From: an uncultured Myxococcales bacterium
Lineage (GTDB): Bacteria > Myxococcota_A > UBA9042 > DTJE01
Assembly (NCBI GenBank): GCA_903936705.1
Contig: CAIZWN010000079.1
Span: 1-64,000, forward strand
DNA length: 64,000 bases
Reading direction: 5' to 3'
A model generated the notes under the pieces. That model saw only the letters and a list, made by a program, of their open reading frames with translations, had not been told where the DNA came from and searched no databases. The position numbers and the translations under genes were made by a program. The first letter of the stretch is position 1; every line of letters starts with the position of its first letter. Positions 18,183-27,261 of the stretch are shown here, piece after piece.

Positions 18183-19433
18183 TCAGGTCCCGCCACCACA
18201 GCCAATCACACAGCCCCGCTTGACCACGTCCCGCGGAACGCTTCCTCCAAAGGTATAGAAGGGAGCGCGCGGGTCGTCCCCGTTCCAGATTGCCAGGTCA
18301 CCAACAAATCCCGGCTGGATTCGCCCGATACTGTCGTCCAGGCCAAGTGCTGCCGCCGCGCAGGTCGTTACGCCGGCCCACGTGTCCTCAAGCGACAGTC
18401 CCAGCCAAGCCATTGCAAGGGTACCCATAAGTGGAAGATCTCGTGTTGGTGACGAGCCCGGATTGTAGTCTGTCGATAGAGCGATCCTCATCCCAGCAGC
18501 CTTCATTGCCCGTATATCTGGAATCCTGCCCTTCCCAAGACCAATCAGGCATCCAGGCAGCAAGACGCCTACAGTGCCCGATGCAGCCATTCGCAAACAG
18601 GCCTCGGGCAAGGCCCAGTCAAGGTGATCTGCCGAGACCGCCCCTACATCGGCCGCAACCTCACTACCCCCGGATGTGGACAATTGATCGGCATGAATCT
18701 TCGGTCGCAGGCCATAAACAATTCCGGCCCTAAGAATGGCTGCCGCCTCGTCGGGCGTAAAAGCCATCTCGTCGCAAAATACGTCGCAGAACCGCGCAAG
18801 TCCGGCTGATGCCACGGCAGGAATCCATTCCACAACCATGGCATCGACCCATTTAGATCGATCAAGGCTGCCTTCCGGCGGAATTGCATGAGCGCCAAGG
18901 AAGGTCGGAACAAGATCGACTGGCGTCGCATTATCGAGATCACGAATCACCCGAAGAATTTTGAGTTCAGTCGAAAGCTCCAGTCCATATCCGGACTTGA
19001 TCTCGATCGTTGTCACCCCACGCCGAAGAAAATCGGCAATTCTTGGCAACGCAAGAGCGGCAAGTTCCTCGCTGGATGCGGCGCGTGTCGCCTGGACCGT
19101 CCGCATGATGCCGCCGCCACCATGGGCAATATTCTGGTAAGAAGCACCGGACCCGCGCGCCTCGAACTCGTCCGAACGTGAACCGGCGAAAACAAGATGG
19201 GTATGGCACTCGACCATTCCAGGCGTAACCAATCCACCGGCAGCGTCAAGGCTGACAAGACCAGCGCAATCATGCCGATCAAGATGCGCCTCGGGACCAA
19301 CCCACTCGACGATCCCATCACGAATCATCACCGAAGCATTCCGAATGCCCCAAGGATCGCTGCCTGGAACCATTGAAAGCAGTCTGCCGATATTGTGAAC
19401 CACCAGCGATCCGACCGGCTTGACGACTGCCAT
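18183..19433 (-). CDS. hutI: Imidazolonepropionase
   Basis: Amidohydrolase of histidine degradation, converting imidazolone-5-propanoate to N-formimino-L-glutamate. Motifs: PGMVECHTHLVFAGSR (metal His pair), YQNIAHGGGGIMRTV, IEIKSGYGL, the substrate-side KIHADQLS, SADHLDW and STDYNPGS with the metal Asp. ATG 19433 is preferred because GGAGG precedes it by six bases; the open frame upstream has no such signal. No other hut gene (hutH, hutU, hutG) is in the window. The next gene is ddl, so the locus is not a hut operon. Confidence 0.93.
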   Translation of the reverse strand: MAVVKPVGSLVVHNIGRLLSMVPGSDPWGIRNASVMIRDGIVEWVGPEAHLDRHDCAGLVSLDAAGGLVTPGMVECHTHLVFAGSRSDEFEARGSGASYQNIAHGGGGIMRTVQATRAASSEELAALALPRIADFLRRGVTTIEIKSGYGLELSTELKILRVIRDLDNATPVDLVPTFLGAHAIPPEGSLDRSKWVDAMVVEWIPAVASAGLARFCDVFCDEMAFTPDEAAAILRAGIVYGLRPKIHADQLSTSGGSEVAADVGAVSADHLDWALPEACLRMAASGTVGVLLPGCLIGLGKGRIPDIRAMKAAGMRIALSTDYNPGSSPTRDLPLMGTLAMAWLGLSLEDTWAGVTTCAAAALGLDDSIGRIQPGFVGDLAIWNGDDPRAPFYTFGGSVPRDVVKRGCVIGCGGGT

Positions 19434-19550
19434 TCGAACCTCCACCAGACCGCCGAACGCGGCGGCCTGCGCTGCTACGCACCCCCGCCCGTTGATCAAG
19501 AAGACTGGTCCAAGGTCCGTCGCGAGAAAAAAATGAGGTCCCGAGTGGGT

Positions 19551-20069
19551 TCAGCGCCGCGACGGCACAACGGGACGAACCACGGCCTTGAGCCTGGCTC
19601 GGGCCTGCTCGATCCACGAACGTGTCGTGTCGGGGTCGGGGAGCTTGCCTAGAATCTCGATTGTCTTGTTCGTATCGCGAATAAGCTCGGCAAGTGGCAC
19701 GGACTCCTGCCTGGCAAGAGCGGCAAGATTCTTCACACCGGCAGCGGTCAGGACACGCGCAACCTTCGGCCCAATGCCGTCCACCCACAACAGGTCGCAA
19801 AGGTCGTGCAACCCACGCAGATGATCTGCCGACAGATTGACCTTGCGGGCCAGCGCCTTGATCCGGCCATTATCGCGAGTCGCCTCCCACAGGTCCTGCG
19901 TCGTAGCAATCTTCAGGACAGTCATGGTCGCGACGGTAGCTTCCTCGACAATGTCAATCGAAGACAGGTCATAGTGGCCAGCCTTTACCGGCGACGGCAT
20001 GGCCACGAGGGCCATAACCACAAGTGGCACGAGGCACGTCAAACCACTCGGCGGGCTGAAGATCGTCAT
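19551..20069 (-). CDS. Exported DUF4332 helix-hairpin-helix protein
   Basis: A 172-residue protein. An N-terminal hydrophobic segment (LTCLVPLVVMALVAMPSPVKA) is a likely signal peptide. The remainder is a DUF4332-like helix-hairpin-helix fold (TTQDLWEATRDNGRIKALARKVNLSADHLRGLHDL, LLWVDGIGPKVARVLTAAGVKNLAALA). HhH domains usually bind DNA non-specifically, but the probable export makes that unlikely. It is the third gene of a minus-strand run after two outer-membrane barrels (24-base gap). Confidence 0.78.
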   Translation of the reverse strand: MTIFSPPSGLTCLVPLVVMALVAMPSPVKAGHYDLSSIDIVEEATVATMTVLKIATTQDLWEATRDNGRIKALARKVNLSADHLRGLHDLCDLLWVDGIGPKVARVLTAAGVKNLAALARQESVPLAELIRDTNKTIEILGKLPDPDTTRSWIEQARARLKAVVRPVVPSRR

Positions 20070-20092
20070 GCATTGGCTCCGGATTCGGCTGT

Positions 20093-20791
20093 CTAGAGGC
20101 CGCGGCCAGTTCGGCCGACGAAGAACGAAAGCCCCACCAGCACAGTCGGATTCTGCGTGAACTTACTGGGCTTCTTGTCGGTTTCCCTGCGCGGAACCAT
20201 GTAGTCATTGATATCGACGTTAATCGAAAGCAGATTGATCGGGAAGTACCGGAACCCGCCGCCCACAAGAACCGCAACGGCGATCTTGCCGGCGCCAGTG
20301 GGAGCGTTCTGCCAGTCCATGTACTTCATCATCGCCATGCCAACACCCAGATTGACATGGAAATCGACGTAACCCAGATATTTTCCGCCGAGAACCAACT
20401 TGCCAGCAAGCGGCGTGATCGAAACCTTGGCCAGCGCCAGAAGGCCCAGGCCGGAACGCGCCACCTTTGAACTGGCAGGGTCCTCGGTCCTAACGCCTTC
20501 ACGCTCGATACCCTTGGTCAACCCGGTCTTGAACGACACGCCGCCATAGCCGATTTCGAATCCGGCCGAGAACCAGTTGGTGGCATGGTACTGGTAACCC
20601 GCCTGGAAGATCATCTCGTTACTGAACTTCTTGCCGACGGTCATCCCGATCGGGGTAATCGTCAATTCGTGGCGGGCCTTCCGAATCAGCGTCTGGCGAC
20701 GTATCGACGGGGAGTCACCCAGACCGCCCATCTTGGCCTGGGCCTCAGCCGAGAAGGCCAGCAGCATCAGGACGAGAGCTATGCGCTTCAT
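20093..20791 (-). CDS. Outer-membrane beta-barrel protein (myxobacterial type)
   Basis: A 232-residue predicted outer-membrane barrel. The signal peptide is MKRIALVLMLLAFSAEAQA, chosen over the upstream ATG at 20809 because it gives a clean n-region. The mature part has alternating strands (FQAGYQYHATNWFSAGFEIGYG, LVLGGKYLGYVDFHVNLGVGM, VGGGFRYFPINLLSINVDINDYM), a pattern shared with the gene upstream and with the TIGR04565-type barrel family common in myxobacteria. The D-Y-M near the end of the VDINDYM strand matches the EIRDYMF strand of its neighbour. Tandem paralogues, function unknown. Confidence 0.78.
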   Translation of the reverse strand: MKRIALVLMLLAFSAEAQAKMGGLGDSPSIRRQTLIRKARHELTITPIGMTVGKKFSNEMIFQAGYQYHATNWFSAGFEIGYGGVSFKTGLTKGIEREGVRTEDPASSKVARSGLGLLALAKVSITPLAGKLVLGGKYLGYVDFHVNLGVGMAMMKYMDWQNAPTGAGKIAVAVLVGGGFRYFPINLLSINVDINDYMVPRRETDKKPSKFTQNPTVLVGLSFFVGRTGRGL

Positions 20792-20805
20792 GGCGGCTGC
20801 CCCTC

Positions 20806-21495
20806 TCACTTCGGGTTCTTGTAGTTGTGCTTGAACGGCACAAACACGGCAAACCCGGCGGTGAAGACCACGTTATTCACGAACTTATCGTCGTGAGCGT
20901 AGTTCTCCATGAACATGTAGTCGCGAATCTCGACGTTGGTGGCCAGCCACTGCAGCCACTCGAACCTCACCCCGATGCCGAAATTTCCGGAGCCGTGCCA
21001 GTTGCCCCACAAGGTTTTCTGCGCGCCGCCACCGGCCAGGAAGTACATGTCCCAGAACACCGGTTTGCCGACGCCACCGAACCAGAGGAACTTGCCCTGC
21101 AATGGCGAGTAGGTAACGTGGCCACCCACGTAGAAGTCCATGAGGCGCTTCTCGGGGTATACCTGGTAGGCCTCGCCGACCTCCTTGCCGAGCCCGCTGT
21201 CCGATCCGAAGTATTTGATGTAATCGACTCCGATGGCCCACTGATCGTCGATGTGCATCCTTGCCTGAACGCCGGCACCGATGTGACGCGTCATCGTCTC
21301 GTTCAGGGACACATTGAAGGTCGGCTCCAGCTCGAAGCGCACCCCCTTGAAGAAGGGCTTCTGCTGGAGAACCCGGATGTACTTCTCGCTGTCCGCGGCG
21401 GACGAATCCTCGCCCTTTGCAGCCTGGGCATTCGCCCGACCGGCAACCGCGGCCACCAGGACCATCGCAAGCAACCCGACAACCCTGCTCTTCAT
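20806..21495 (-). CDS. Outer-membrane beta-barrel protein, paralogue of the next gene
   Basis: A 229-residue barrel. ATG 21495 starts a signal peptide (MKSRVVGLLAMVLVAAVAGRANA). Strands include FELEPTFNVSLNETMTRHIGAG, WAIGVDYIKYFGSD, VTYSPLQGKFLW and IGVRFEWLQWLATNVEIRDYMF, and it ends with VFTAGFAVFVPF. It has the same architecture as 20093-20791, 14 bases downstream, so the pair is a tandem duplication of one family. Likely outer-membrane; substrate unknown. Confidence 0.78.
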   Translation of the reverse strand: MKSRVVGLLAMVLVAAVAGRANAQAAKGEDSSAADSEKYIRVLQQKPFFKGVRFELEPTFNVSLNETMTRHIGAGVQARMHIDDQWAIGVDYIKYFGSDSGLGKEVGEAYQVYPEKRLMDFYVGGHVTYSPLQGKFLWFGGVGKPVFWDMYFLAGGGAQKTLWGNWHGSGNFGIGVRFEWLQWLATNVEIRDYMFMENYAHDDKFVNNVVFTAGFAVFVPFKHNYKNPK

Positions 21496-21700
21496 GCGGC
21501 CCTCTTCAGATGGGGGACCTGCCGTCCGGCAGACACCCGCAACCCCTCGAATCCGCGCGCGCTCCGGCACGTGCCCGGGAATGTCGCAAGGTCCGATTGG
21601 CCGACTTTACCTGCGAACCTGGACGACGTCAACACAAAGGGGGGATCAATTGAATCGAAATCGCGGAGGTAAGGATGAAGGCGAAGCTCGACGCTAAAAT

Positions 21701-23272
21701 CTACTGAACGGCGATCGGAACCTGAACCGTCATGTCATCGCCCTTGAACCTGCGGAATGAGGTCGAACGGAGCGTAGCTTCGATGCACCCCTGGGCGCCA
21801 GCCGTACCGGCAGCGCTGACCGACGTAACAGAACCCGAGCCACTAACGGTGATGCGCGGGTTTGCCCTGAATGGCAAGGGAATGCCAGCGCCGCGAACAC
21901 ATTCCTGAAGGGCGGCCTGCTTCTTGCGCAGTGTGGACTGAATCTCGGGGATTGAGAGCTGTGCCGGCAGAGAATCGTCGGCACCAGACGCTGCGGCCGT
22001 AGCGTTTGCAACCGGAGCCTTGCCGGCAGACGCGTCCCTGCCCTTGCTGAGAGCTGCCAAAAGTGCATTTGCATCATCGGATGCGGGAGCGGCCTTCGCG
22101 GGAGCGACGGCAGGGGTTGCAGCCTGGACCGGCACCGAGGCGGCAGCGCCATCCGCCTTGCCCTTGTCAGCCTTCTTGGTTTCGCGGGACGCTTCCTTGC
22201 CCTTGTCCACGGCCTTCGCCACGGGTGTTGCGGCAACCGGGGCCTGAACGGCTTCCGGAGACTTCGCGACACCGGCAACAGGATCAGCGACAGCGGGGGG
22301 AACTTGTGAAGCCGCCACCGGCGCAACGGACGACGAAGGCGCCGTCACAGCCGGAGACGCGACAGGAATCGGTGCAGGTTCCCTGGAAACCACAAGTCCG
22401 ACAGCAACCCCGACGACAACCAGGCCAGCCGCCACTGCCACGCCGATCAGTACATTCCGCCGCTGGTTCTTTCGGCGGGTAAGGGCCTCGGCAACGTGGC
22501 GAATTTCTCCCTCGTCAAGCGATATTACCCCTACACGAGGGGCCGACGGTCGCGCTTGGCCTGACGATACAGGCGTCAACCGTACCAGCGGCTCAACGGG
22601 CGCGACCGATAAGGAAGCCTCGACAGGCAGCATGGACGGCTGGCTGCGGGTGCTCTTGCGCGATTTGTAGTCGTCCAGCGAGAACAAGACCGACGTCTCT
22701 TTACGCTGGAAAACCATTGATTCCGGGTCTGGCGCAGCCCCGCCGGACCCATCGTCCGACCCCGCAGCATTGCCGGACACACTTGCGGCCGAGCCCACTG
22801 GACTCTCATTGGCGCCCATCAGCCGGGTAGGCTCGGAAACTTCAGCAGGATGACCAGACGATCTGAAATCCTCGATATCGCCAAGTCGGGTCCAGCCCGC
22901 AAACCCCTTGCGCCAGGCAAGACTATCCAGATTGACTTCCATCGTGTCGAGCCTGGCCCTGACGTCATCAGCGCTGAACGGCCCCACCCGCTCGTTGCCT
23001 GACGCCAGATACCACTTCACCTCGCGCGCCGAGGCGACAGGGGCCTCGGGTGCGACCGAAGCCGCGACGATCGGCTCGGCAACAGGAACCAGCGACGCCG
23101 CCGAAGCCTCGGTTGAAGGCTCGTCGGCACCGGTCGCGGCAGAAGCTGCTGCCGCCGTGACTTCGATCACGTTGCCGCAGCTCTTGCATTTGACCTTGAC
23201 CGAGCCGCTCGATGGCACACGGTCCTTGGGCAATTTATAGGAACTCCGGCACTTGGGACACTGAACCTTCAT
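21701..23272 (-). CDS. AgmX/PglI-type membrane protein with zinc ribbon and GYF-like domain
   Basis: A 523-residue protein in the style of the myxobacterial gliding-motility protein AgmX. ATG 23272 with GGAGG fits: residue 1 begins the MJ0042-type zinc ribbon (CPKCRSSYKLPKD...CKSCG). Next is a GYF_2-like domain (VKWYLASGNERVGPFSADD, WRKGFAGWTRLGDI). A proline/alanine-rich stretch and LTRRKNQRR precede one transmembrane helix (NVLIGVAVAAGLVVVGVAVGLVV). A long Ala/Pro/Lys-rich periplasmic linker then leads to the AgmX C-terminal domain (LRKKQAALQECVRGAGIPL, RITVSGSGSVTSV, CIEATLRSTSFRRFKGDD). The cytoplasmic sensor-like front and periplasmic end suggest envelope signalling or motility; this is inference. 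Confidence 0.83.
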   Translation of the reverse strand: MKVQCPKCRSSYKLPKDRVPSSGSVKVKCKSCGNVIEVTAAAASAATGADEPSTEASAASLVPVAEPIVAASVAPEAPVASAREVKWYLASGNERVGPFSADDVRARLDTMEVNLDSLAWRKGFAGWTRLGDIEDFRSSGHPAEVSEPTRLMGANESPVGSAASVSGNAAGSDDGSGGAAPDPESMVFQRKETSVLFSLDDYKSRKSTRSQPSMLPVEASLSVAPVEPLVRLTPVSSGQARPSAPRVGVISLDEGEIRHVAEALTRRKNQRRNVLIGVAVAAGLVVVGVAVGLVVSREPAPIPVASPAVTAPSSSVAPVAASQVPPAVADPVAGVAKSPEAVQAPVAATPVAKAVDKGKEASRETKKADKGKADGAAASVPVQAATPAVAPAKAAPASDDANALLAALSKGRDASAGKAPVANATAAASGADDSLPAQLSIPEIQSTLRKKQAALQECVRGAGIPLPFRANPRITVSGSGSVTSVSAAGTAGAQGCIEATLRSTSFRRFKGDDMTVQVPIAVQ

Positions 23273-23413
23273 CTTCCGTCCTCCGAGACCCGGCGGCCCT
23301 CGGCCCAAACCCGGGGTTCAATCCCGCGCAGCATTATAGACCAATCCAACTGCAAAAAAAGCAGCTAGTCCCTGGAAATATCCGTTCTTGCAGTGACAAC
23401 CGAAATTCGGTGA

Positions 23414-23419
23414 TAGAAT
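23414..23419 (+). promoter_or_regulatory. Candidate -10 element (TAGAAT) of the PilZ-domain gene
   Basis: TAGAAT, five of six to TATAAT, lies 20 bases before the preferred GTG start at 23440. No convincing -35 is seen at the usual distance (the nearest TTGCAG is 20 bases away). Confidence 0.35.
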
Positions 23420-23439
23420 CCGCGGCGGGAGGCGTGTGG

Positions 23440-24363
23440 GTGGAGAAGCGAGAAGCATCCCGGTTCCCTCTAGTAATGCAGGCGTTCCCGTTTGGCAGCG
23501 GTCGCGAAGTCCTGCTTCAGTCTGACAACATCTCCGGGAATGGAGCGTTTTTTTCCGGCGACCCGCGTGTGGCGGCCGGCGCCACCCTGTTGTTGCGACT
23601 TGAACTGGGAACCGAGCTGCGCGGCCGAGAGAACATCTATCCCCTGAACGTTGAAGTTCGCGTTTCCCGTTTGTCGCGTTCTGATGACGGTTCGGTGGGC
23701 GGCTTCGGAGCAGAATGGGTTGCGGTCTGGTCCAACGACGATGCCTCCCCTTTGATGCAGTTTCTTAGGCGTACGTTGCAGCTGTCCTCGGGATACATTC
23801 AGACTTTGGTTTCAGGGACAGCTGGCGGCAGGCGACTGTTCCTATATATGTTCCCGGCAGGGACAGCACCGCTTCAAGCGGTTGTCACCCCTTACGAAGA
23901 ACAGCACGCGCTGGAATCGGCCCCGCTACCGCTGAAAGTTCCCGATGCCGTCGAGTCGTTCGAGGGCGGCGTGGACCTGGACCAGAAATCCTCGTCCCCA
24001 GAGAAGAATCCAAATGCAGGCATGCCGGTCTACGTGGCGGTCCCGCTGACATGGTCTGTGGACGGCACCGACTATGAAGGACGTGCCACCAAATTGACAA
24101 CCACCGGCCTGCGAATCGTGACCCAGGCTGCACTCCCCGGAGCGTATCGCCGGGTAACAGTTCGCATCCAGATTCGTCAGCGCGACAGGCCCGGAACACT
24201 GTCTTTATCCGGAACCGTGGTAACACAACGCGCGTCTCGCGAGGAAGGCCTGGACTCGCAGATGGAGGTCCAGCTGACACTGGGAAACGACCCGGACAAC
24301 CTTCAGTTGTATCGAAAATTGCTGGACCGGTTGGCGTCGATGGCCGCCCCGGTTGGAGCCTGA
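23440..24363 (+). CDS. Tandem PilZ-like domain protein
   Basis: A 307-residue cytoplasmic protein with two PilZ-type halves, a fold that binds cyclic-di-GMP in many bacteria. The first half has the Arg-containing KREASRFPL followed by the DxSxxG-like SDNISGNGAFF, the usual ligand-binding pair. The second half (VAVPLTWSVDGTDYEGRATKLTTTGLRIVT) keeps the T-x-L-x-x-x-G pattern but lacks the Arg motif, so it is probably a non-binding copy. GTG 23440 is chosen because GGGAGG ends seven bases upstream; the open frame extends to 23212 without support. It is divergent from the AgmX-like gene. Confidence 0.77.
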   Translation: MEKREASRFPLVMQAFPFGSGREVLLQSDNISGNGAFFSGDPRVAAGATLLLRLELGTELRGRENIYPLNVEVRVSRLSRSDDGSVGGFGAEWVAVWSNDDASPLMQFLRRTLQLSSGYIQTLVSGTAGGRRLFLYMFPAGTAPLQAVVTPYEEQHALESAPLPLKVPDAVESFEGGVDLDQKSSSPEKNPNAGMPVYVAVPLTWSVDGTDYEGRATKLTTTGLRIVTQAALPGAYRRVTVRIQIRQRDRPGTLSLSGTVVTQRASREEGLDSQMEVQLTLGNDPDNLQLYRKLLDRLASMAAPVGA

Positions 24364-24406
24364 ACCTCGGGGAACATCTCGTCCTGCATATGAACACTGA
24401 ACAACG

Positions 24407-24434
24407 TTGACTGTCTGCGGTGCTGTGGTATGTT
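24407..24434 (+). promoter_or_regulatory. Candidate sigma-70 promoter of the 24463 lipoprotein operon
   Basis: TTGACT (24407-24412), a 16-base spacer and TATGTT (24429-24434) lie 28 bases before the ATG at 24463. Confidence 0.5.
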
Positions 24435-24462
24435 TCCTGCGCGTTTTCAGAGGGTAGAACGG

Positions 24463-25449
24463 ATGCGTTGGATCGGTTTGGCGTGCCTGGTGGTAATTTC
24501 GTCGATAGGTTGCAAGGGAGATCCGATCCTTAAGGGTCGGCGGCTTCTTGATTCGGACCCGGCAAGGGCGGCAGCCCTGTTCCGCGAGGCAGCCTCCCTA
24601 AAAAGCCCGTGCTTCGAATGCGAAGCTTGGCTTGGGGCTGCCCTGGAACGCACCAAGGACTTGCCCGGCGCCGCACAGGCGTACGAACGCGCCTGGATTC
24701 TGCCCGAATCCAGCAGCCGTCCGGAACCGGTTGGTGCTCGCCTGTTGAACGTCTACGAAACAATGTTCCGCGATACGACCGATGCAGCCACCCGAACCGA
24801 TATCGCGCGCAAGGCAGCCCCGATCGAGGCATCCCTGGGGCTTGCCAAGCCATGGGCCAACCCTTTCCTTGGCGAAATTGCACGCAAGGAGATCGCCGCG
24901 ATAGCCGAGACCGGAAAATCCAGGGAAACAAGGGCAGCCATAGACGCTGCGATGAGCCTTTATCTTTCCGCCGATTCGAAGAAGCAACTGGCAGGCGAGG
25001 CGACAGAAGCTCTGCGCAAGGCTTTTGTGATCAGCAACAGCAGCAAGTTCATGAAGGAACTGGCCGCACCACTCGAACGCGACGGCCTGTTCGACCCGAA
25101 CACCAGCGACGTTGTGATCAGCAACCACTTCACCATTCCCACGAAGAAGGCCGACCCAAGGTTCGACCCCGCGTCGGCCGATTTTTCGACTGCAGTCAAA
25201 ACGCAGTCCTGCCTGCCCTTGCGCACGACGCTGGAAAAACTGGTAGGCCGCTGCGCTCCGGCCCTGGGAATTCGCAAGGCCACCCCTGCTGACCTGGACT
25301 GGATTTTCGCCCAGATCTTCAGGGATGCGCGGGCCGGATTCGCCACCTATGGTTCTGCGGAACGCTCGCCAACTGGAGAATCCTGGTTGTGCGAGGTACG
25401 CATGCCGCTTCCGAGGTTCCTCGGGGAACTGTACCGGTTCGCGGAGTAA
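24463..25449 (+). CDS. Lipoprotein of unknown function
   Basis: A 328-residue lipoprotein. ATG 24463 begins MRWIGLACLVVISSIGC, a signal peptide with lipobox SIGC. The mature protein is Ala-rich and helical (RRLLDSDPARAAALFREAASLKSPC, CEAWLGAALERTKDLPGAAQAYERAW), a TPR-like start; the second half (DWIFAQIFRDARAGFATYG) is not recognised. It is followed three bases later by the GT39-type gene, so the two are likely coexpressed. Confidence 0.72.
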   Translation: MRWIGLACLVVISSIGCKGDPILKGRRLLDSDPARAAALFREAASLKSPCFECEAWLGAALERTKDLPGAAQAYERAWILPESSSRPEPVGARLLNVYETMFRDTTDAATRTDIARKAAPIEASLGLAKPWANPFLGEIARKEIAAIAETGKSRETRAAIDAAMSLYLSADSKKQLAGEATEALRKAFVISNSSKFMKELAAPLERDGLFDPNTSDVVISNHFTIPTKKADPRFDPASADFSTAVKTQSCLPLRTTLEKLVGRCAPALGIRKATPADLDWIFAQIFRDARAGFATYGSAERSPTGESWLCEVRMPLPRFLGELYRFAE

Positions 25450-25452
25450 GGC

Positions 25453-27261
25453 ATGCGTTCTCCCCTCACCCGCCGGGACGCAGCCGTTGGTGCTGTGCTG
25501 GCAGCAATTCACCTGACCCTGCTGGCCTCGACCCTGGATATCGGGTTTTCCCGCGATGAATCATTCTATTTCGACGCGGCGGAACAGTACTCGGCATGGT
25601 ACGACGTCCTGCTTGCAAACCCAGGCAGCGCCTTCTCCAAGGATTCGGTTGATCGCTATTTCGCGTACAACGCTGAACACCCTGCCCTGCCCAAAATGCT
25701 TTTCGGCGCTTCGTGGCGACTGTTCGGAAAAATGCACGACCCAACCGAGGAACCGTTCAGCCGAGGGTGGTACTTTCAGGGCAAACCTCCTGCAACGATA
25801 CTTGGCTGGTTCAGCGAATCGACGGCAATGCGGTTGCCTGCGCTGCTGCTGGCTTCATTCCTGGTGTTTGCAGTCTACCTCTTCGGCGTGGAGTTCCTGG
25901 GAAGACGGGCAGCTTTGTTCGCGGCCCTGGCGTGGATGTTTCAACCTCATGCATTCTGGCACTCACACTTCGCCTGTTTTGACGTGCCTGTCACTGCCCT
26001 CTGGTTCCTGATGGCATGGACGTTCCTGAAATCCATGCCGCCGCCCGGCGAACCGCGTCTGCGCAGCCACGCGATGTGGGCGCTGTTGACGGGTGTGCTG
26101 ATGGGCCTGGCCCTGAACACCAAGCACAATGCGTTCTTCTTTCCCCCGATGGCAGTCCTGTGGTGGGTGCTGGCAAAGCGACGCGAGTTCGGAATCTCGC
26201 TTCAGGGCGCCGGACTGAAGGTTCGCATTCCGCCCATACCGCTGGCATTCTTCGCGATGCTTCTGGTGACACCGGTAGTCTACTGGGCGCTGTGGCCCCG
26301 TTTGTGGCACGACCCGATCAGCCACCTGAAATGGTACTTCTCGTTTCACGCCAAGCACGAATACTACTGGGTCTACTACTTCGCCACGCTTTACACGAAG
26401 CCGCCGTTCCCACTTGGGTTCCCGTTTGTAATGTCGGCCATGACCATCCCCGGAACCACGGTACTGCTGTTCTTGGCCGGGGCCCTGCGGCTGTCCAAGG
26501 AATACCTGGTGCGTCTGGGGGCACGGTTCTCCGACAGTCTGTCCACCGTGTCATCGCATCTGCCCTCGCGCGAGCCGGGCGTCGTACTGTTCATCTTCTT
26601 GAATTTCCTGGTGCCGTTCCTGGTTATTGCCCACCCTCAGGTGCCCCACTTCGGCGGCACGAAACACTGGCTGCACGGGGTTACCTTTGCCTGCCTCATG
26701 GCTGGTGTGGGTTTCGAGCTGCTTCTTGACGGATGCCGGGACCTCGCGGATCGAATCGGCGGAATCTTTCGAACTCGTCGAGTAAGGATCGCCGGGGCCT
26801 CGCTGATCCTGGCGCTGTTCGTCGGGCCTGCCGCATGGGATACGATGACCGATACCGCTGATGGTTCGTCCTACTACAACGCCTTCGCCGGAGGACGGGC
26901 CGCCATGGGCGAAATGGGCATGCAACGCGAATTCTGGGGCAACTCGGCATTCTCGGCATTGCCCTGGATCAACCAGAACCTCCCGCCAGGCAGCCGTGTC
27001 GATTTCCACGACACCACTTGGGGGGCCGTGCAGATGTACCGCAGGGACGGTTTCCTGCGCCGTGACATAACCCCAGTCTGGGACTACAAGAGCGCCGACG
27101 CATTCCTGTTCCACTGGCACAAGGAATTCACGGACATCGAAGCCGACGCACGAAGCTTCTACAAATCCGCCGTTCCCGGGTTCGTCTGGGCGCCGGGCGG
27201 CGTCCCGCTTCTGGATGCCTGGGTAAAGACTTCTGCCAGGAATTTGGGGAAGACGCCATGA
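25453..27261 (+). CDS. GT39/ArnT-like membrane glycosyltransferase
   Basis: A 602-residue integral membrane protein of the PMT/ArnT (GT-C fold) type, which transfers sugars from polyprenyl-phosphate donors on the periplasmic side. Evidence: an N-terminal hydrophobic helix followed by the short acidic loop SRDESFYFDAAE (the GT-C catalytic Asp/Glu motif) and at least ten further hydrophobic helices (MRLPALLLASFLVFAVYLF, LAFFAMLLVTPVVYWALWP, GVVLFIFLNFLVPFLVI). His/Trp-rich loops (HAFWHSHFACFD) resemble the family. A C-terminal soluble domain of about 150 residues follows. The acceptor is unknown. The next gene overlaps by four bases. Confidence 0.78.
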   Translation: MRSPLTRRDAAVGAVLAAIHLTLLASTLDIGFSRDESFYFDAAEQYSAWYDVLLANPGSAFSKDSVDRYFAYNAEHPALPKMLFGASWRLFGKMHDPTEEPFSRGWYFQGKPPATILGWFSESTAMRLPALLLASFLVFAVYLFGVEFLGRRAALFAALAWMFQPHAFWHSHFACFDVPVTALWFLMAWTFLKSMPPPGEPRLRSHAMWALLTGVLMGLALNTKHNAFFFPPMAVLWWVLAKRREFGISLQGAGLKVRIPPIPLAFFAMLLVTPVVYWALWPRLWHDPISHLKWYFSFHAKHEYYWVYYFATLYTKPPFPLGFPFVMSAMTIPGTTVLLFLAGALRLSKEYLVRLGARFSDSLSTVSSHLPSREPGVVLFIFLNFLVPFLVIAHPQVPHFGGTKHWLHGVTFACLMAGVGFELLLDGCRDLADRIGGIFRTRRVRIAGASLILALFVGPAAWDTMTDTADGSSYYNAFAGGRAAMGEMGMQREFWGNSAFSALPWINQNLPPGSRVDFHDTTWGAVQMYRRDGFLRRDITPVWDYKSADAFLFHWHKEFTDIEADARSFYKSAVPGFVWAPGGVPLLDAWVKTSARNLGKTP

